Source of the DNA: UBA1756 sp045132235
GTDB lineage: Bacteria > Bacteroidota > Bacteroidia > Bacteroidales > WCHB1-69
Length of the DNA: 64,000 nt
Direction of reading: 5' to 3'
Assembly: GCA_045132235.1 (NCBI GenBank)
Contig: JBGURX010000026.1
Coordinates: 1 to 64,000 of the forward strand
A program made the position numbers and the translations under genes. The notes beneath the pieces were generated by a model. It saw only the letters and a list, made by a program, of their open reading frames with translations. It did not search any database and was not told where the DNA came from. The first letter of the stretch is position 1. Each line of letters starts with the position of its first letter. Below, piece by piece: positions 61,471 to 64,000 of this stretch.

Positions 61471-61551
61471 CGTGCAACAATGGGGTGTAAAAGGGCATGT
61501 CGATACATGCAGACGGTGACATGCCCTGTAACGTATTATTGATCAGAATGA

Positions 61552-62058
61552 TTAGTGTGAACTGTCTTGAAGCATATTGTTGTCATCGGTCTCGATGGTG
61601 ATGACAATTCTGCCTTCGGAGCAGTTGCGGGAGTTGTACTGCCAGCTGGCTTTGATGAAATACAGCGTGGACTTGCGGCCGTCGCTGATGGCCACCTTTT
61701 TGCTGGCGGTTCCACGATAGCTCGACTTCTGAATTTGTTGCTCCGACATTTCAATCAGGCTGTTGATGGCTCTGATGACAGTAGGGTTGGATAGTATGTC
61801 GTGGTTGGGAACTGCGTAGCAGGAGGAGCCGATCTCGCGGGAGGCACGGCACCAGTTGAAACCGCCGCCTTCGCAGTCTAACCGCACCTGCGTTACGCCA
61901 TTCTCCACGCCGAGGAAGGAGGTGGTGACGCGCTGGTAGCAGTTGAACAGATTCTGCCACGACGAGCCTTCCTTGTTCACTTCAATCACGACAACTTTTT
62001 TGCCGAAAGAGGTGAACACGGCCATACATAAACAAAGGATAAGGATAATTCGTTTCAT
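61552..62058 (-). CDS. Small exported protein of unknown function
   Basis: 168 residues with signal peptide MKRIILILCLCMAVFTSFG. The mature part contains four or more cysteines (NCYQRV, LDCEGGGFNWCRAS, SSCYAVP, NSRNCSEG) and no recognised domain. It has a well-formed minus-strand promoter 195 bp upstream and a long leader with a strong hairpin (62216-62234). It ends 81 bp before the propeller/CxxC gene, possibly co-transcribed. Confidence 0.6.
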   Translation of the reverse strand: MKRIILILCLCMAVFTSFGKKVVVIEVNKEGSSWQNLFNCYQRVTTSFLGVENGVTQVRLDCEGGGFNWCRASREIGSSCYAVPNHDILSNPTVIRAINSLIEMSEQQIQKSSYRGTASKKVAISDGRKSTLYFIKASWQYNSRNCSEGRIVITIETDDNNMLQDSSH

Positions 62059-62471
62059 AAGATAGATTTTTAGTTGATAGTGAGTTTATTAACACTTTCG
62101 CAGTTGGCATCCTTCCGATGCTTATCCGCGTCAATCGTTGGATTGAAGTTCGGTTTCTGTTTTGGCTGTTTTGTTTTTGAGTTTTACATGATGAGCATTT
62201 TTAGATTTTGAGTGGCAGGGGTTGCCGGCCCCTGTTTTCGTTTCTGACATCGCAAAGATACTATGCACGGCAGGTCATTTTCAACCTTTTTTGAAAAATC
62301 TTTTAAAATTATTTTATTGAATATCAATATTTTATATATTATGCCAATTAATTTCATTGAAAAATCCCTGCTTTTTTCGGAGTTTTTGTTGTTAAAATTT
62401 TGTATTTTTGCAACTTCTTAATGGATGGATGCTTTTATATTGAGGGGCTTTTCTTATATAAATATTGTACG
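62059..62471. promoter_or_regulatory. Divergent regulatory region between the small exported protein and rsmE
   Basis: No gene is seen in this 413-bp spacer. On the minus strand TTG (62282-62284) and TATCTTTG (62253-62260) are 21 bp apart, a complete promoter giving a leader of about 190 nt. A GC-rich hairpin CAGGGG-TTGCCGG-CCCCTG (62216-62234) lies within that leader. On the plus strand TATTTTTG (62403-62410) is the likely -7 box of rsmE. Confidence 0.65.
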
Positions 62472-63170
62472 ATGTTTGTCTTTTACTGCACTGAAATTCA
62501 AGGAAATACCATAACACTATCGGGTGATGACGCCCGCCATTGCGCCAAGGTGCTGCGCAAGCGTCCCGGCGACCCCATCCTGCTGACCGACGGACGTGGC
62601 ACGCTGGCCAAAGCCTCCCTCACCCACGTGTCTCCTTCCGACTGCGTGGCGGAGGTGCTGGAACGCAACACGATACCGCCCCGCCGCATCGCTCTGCACC
62701 TCGCTGTCGCACCCACCAAGAACGCCGACCGCATGGAGTGGCTGACAGAAAAAGCCGTGGAATTGGGTGTGGAACGCATCACCTTCATCATCTGCGACCA
62801 CTCCGAACGGCGCAAAATCGACCTTGACAGGATGCACCGCATCGCCATCGCCGCCCTCAAACAGTCGCAAACCGCCTGGCTGCCAGAACTGCAATGCGTT
62901 GACTTTCAGGATTTCATCAAACAAAACAAAGACATTCCCTGCCGCTACGTGGCTTGGTGCGACGAGCACAACACCGTGCAGTTCGCCGATGAGCAATGGT
63001 CGGAAGGAGAGATTCTCCTGCTCATCGGTCCCGAAGGCGACTTCTCCACAGAAGAAATCAACCTCTGCAAATCGCTCGGTTACAAGGAGGTTAAATTAGG
63101 AAGCCGCCGTCTCCGTACGGAAACAGCGGCTCTATTTGGCTGTTTTACAGTCGCTTTGCGCAATGCGTAG
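62472..63170 (+). CDS. rsmE: 16S rRNA (uracil1498-N3)-methyltransferase
   Basis: 232 residues from ATG 62472 (MFVFYCTEIQGNTITLSGDDARHCAKVLRKRPGD); an ATG 24 codons upstream lies in a Phe- and Cys-rich stretch that does not belong to the family. SPOUT-fold motifs: LAVAPTKNADRMEWLTEKAVELGVERI, LLIGPEGDFSTEEINL and LGSRRLRTETAALF (the trefoil knot). Converges with htpG, only 2 bp separating the stops. Confidence 0.94.
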   Translation: MFVFYCTEIQGNTITLSGDDARHCAKVLRKRPGDPILLTDGRGTLAKASLTHVSPSDCVAEVLERNTIPPRRIALHLAVAPTKNADRMEWLTEKAVELGVERITFIICDHSERRKIDLDRMHRIAIAALKQSQTAWLPELQCVDFQDFIKQNKDIPCRYVAWCDEHNTVQFADEQWSEGEILLLIGPEGDFSTEEINLCKSLGYKEVKLGSRRLRTETAALFGCFTVALRNA

Positions 63171-63172
63171 GG

Positions 63173-64000
63173 TTACATCATCTCCACGCTGCGCTTCACA
63201 AATTCGCTGAGTTTTTCGCCCGTCAACAGGTTCTGCGACAGCAAGGCCAAGTCGATGAGCTGATGCGTCATCTGCTCTTTCGCGGCTTCGTCCTGCTCGG
63301 CAAGGATTTTGGCCGCTAACGGATGGTTGCCGTTGACCACCAAGTTGTAGTGGTTGAAATCTCCGTAAAATCCCTGCTGGCCAGAGAGTTTCTGCATGTC
63401 TTTGAAACGGCGCATGAACTCGTTCTGCGTGATCATGATGGGCAGCTCGCTCTCGCTGAGGTTCGACACCATCACGGTGAACATTTCTTTGTCGGCGCAT
63501 TTCTCAAAGGTCTCTTTCAGCGTTTTCTGCTCATCCTCAGAAAGTTTGGCAGGCATCACTTCGTCCTTCTCAATCAGTTTCTCCATCACGTCGGCATCCA
63601 CCCGGGCGAAACGGCACTTCTCGATTTTCGGCTCCAACAGGTTGATGAAGTGGGTGTCGAGGAAACCGTCCATCAACAGCACATCGTAGCCGCGCTCCTT
63701 GGCCGACTGGATGTAAACGTGCTGTGTGGCAGTGTCGTGCGCGTACAGATAGACCACCACATCGTTCTTGTCTTTCTGTAAGGTCTCGATATGAGTACGG
63801 TATTCGTCCATCGTGAAGTATTTGCCATCCACATTCTTGAAGAGGATGAAACTCTTGGCACGATCGTAGAATTTCTCGTCTGTGAGACAACCGTATTCGA
63901 TGAAAACTTTGAGGTCGTCCCACTTTTTCTCGAAGTCTTCGCGGTCGTTCTTGAACATCTCTTCCAGCTTGTCGGCCACCTTTTTGGTGATGTGTGAGGA
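63173..64000 (-). CDS. htpG: Molecular chaperone HtpG (Hsp90), C-terminal part
   Basis: 275 residues open from the right edge to the stop at 63173; the N-terminal ATPase domain and most of the middle domain lie beyond the window. The first visible residues SSHITKKVADKLEEMF are internal, so the GTG at 63979 is not a start. Middle-domain segments (DFEKKWDDLKVFIEYGCLTDEKFYDRAKSFILFK-like, TQHVYIQSAKERGYDVLLMDG) and the C-terminal dimerisation part (LPIMITQNEFMRRFKDMQ, NLVVNGNHPLAAKIL, LIDLALLSQNLLTGEKLSEFVKRS) match Bacteroidetes HtpG. No C-terminal MEEVD is present, as expected in bacteria. Confidence 0.93.
   Translation of the reverse strand, partial: SSHITKKVADKLEEMFKNDREDFEKKWDDLKVFIEYGCLTDEKFYDRAKSFILFKNVDGKYFTMDEYRTHIETLQKDKNDVVVYLYAHDTATQHVYIQSAKERGYDVLLMDGFLDTHFINLLEPKIEKCRFARVDADVMEKLIEKDEVMPAKLSEDEQKTLKETFEKCADKEMFTVMVSNLSESELPIMITQNEFMRRFKDMQKLSGQQGFYGDFNHYNLVVNGNHPLAAKILAEQDEAAKEQMTHQLIDLALLSQNLLTGEKLSEFVKRSVEMM

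Overview
The window comes from a chromosome of a Bacteroidota bacterium, most likely an uncultured member of the Bacteroidales. The basis is: type IX secretion (T9SS) genes with T9SS cargo proteins of both sorting types; promoters of the form TTG-N19-21-TAnnTTTG, characteristic of the phylum; PorP/SprF, GH97, FISUMP and choice-of-anchor L proteins; and a Bacteroidetes-type large signal peptidase. Core genes are moderately GC-rich. A few accessory genes (about 12.5-13.3, 26.3-27.0 and 50.3-50.8 kb) are visibly AT-rich.

Layout. 1-9 kb: a divergent T9SS locus, with porP-porK (porK running off the left edge) on the minus strand and porU-porV on the plus strand, followed by ispF and manA. 9-16 kb: a type B T9SS cargo protein, tsaE with a shortened alanine-dehydrogenase-like gene, a BRO-N/DinD-like gene, yraN and a type A cargo protein. 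16-24 kb: hutU-arcC, tRNA-Lys, a VanX-type dipeptidase, a GH97 alpha-glucosidase and an M28 peptidase. 24-31 kb: small accessory genes, including a flavin reductase, a GNAT enzyme, an agmatine-deiminase-like enzyme, a Sel1-repeat protein, a REP-associated tyrosine transposase (RAYT) and a CAT-like acetyltransferase. 31-41 kb: NhaC, a hipBA module, lipid and membrane enzymes, an AAA/DUF4143 ATPase, a third T9SS cargo protein and a DMT transporter. 41-50 kb: a thioesterase-prolyl oligopeptidase pair, then a run of two PpiC-type chaperones, signal peptidase I, a YfcC-type carrier and an outer-membrane barrel. 50-64 kb: a 1246-residue modular surface protein, a small T9SS cargo protein, a GumN-like protein, arginine deiminase, radC, a DUF58 protein, a propeller/CxxC protein, rsmE, and htpG running off the right edge.

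How the genes fit together. Four T9SS components, the chaperones, signal peptidase I and four recognisable cargo proteins point to a cell that relies on outer-membrane protein export. Urocanate hydratase, carbamate kinase, arginine deiminase, a deiminase-family protein, a DcuC/YfcC-family carrier and secreted peptidases suggest peptide and amino-acid fermentation, with ATP from arginine.

The most unusual signal is a set of dispersed palindromes. Most begin with GTAG at the foot of the hairpin, the known hallmark of REP elements mobilised by RAYT transposases. One lies in frame inside the GH97 gene. One compound element lies inside the RAYT gene itself. One supplies the stop codon of the CAT-like gene, one follows the barrel gene, and a diverged one lies at 55.5 kb next to a 120-bp nested palindrome. 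Other notable points are an alanine-dehydrogenase-like protein that seems to have lost its NAD domain, HipA with a C-terminal extension behind an AT-rich operator-like array, and a GGGCGTGC...CACGCG element behind the tRNA.
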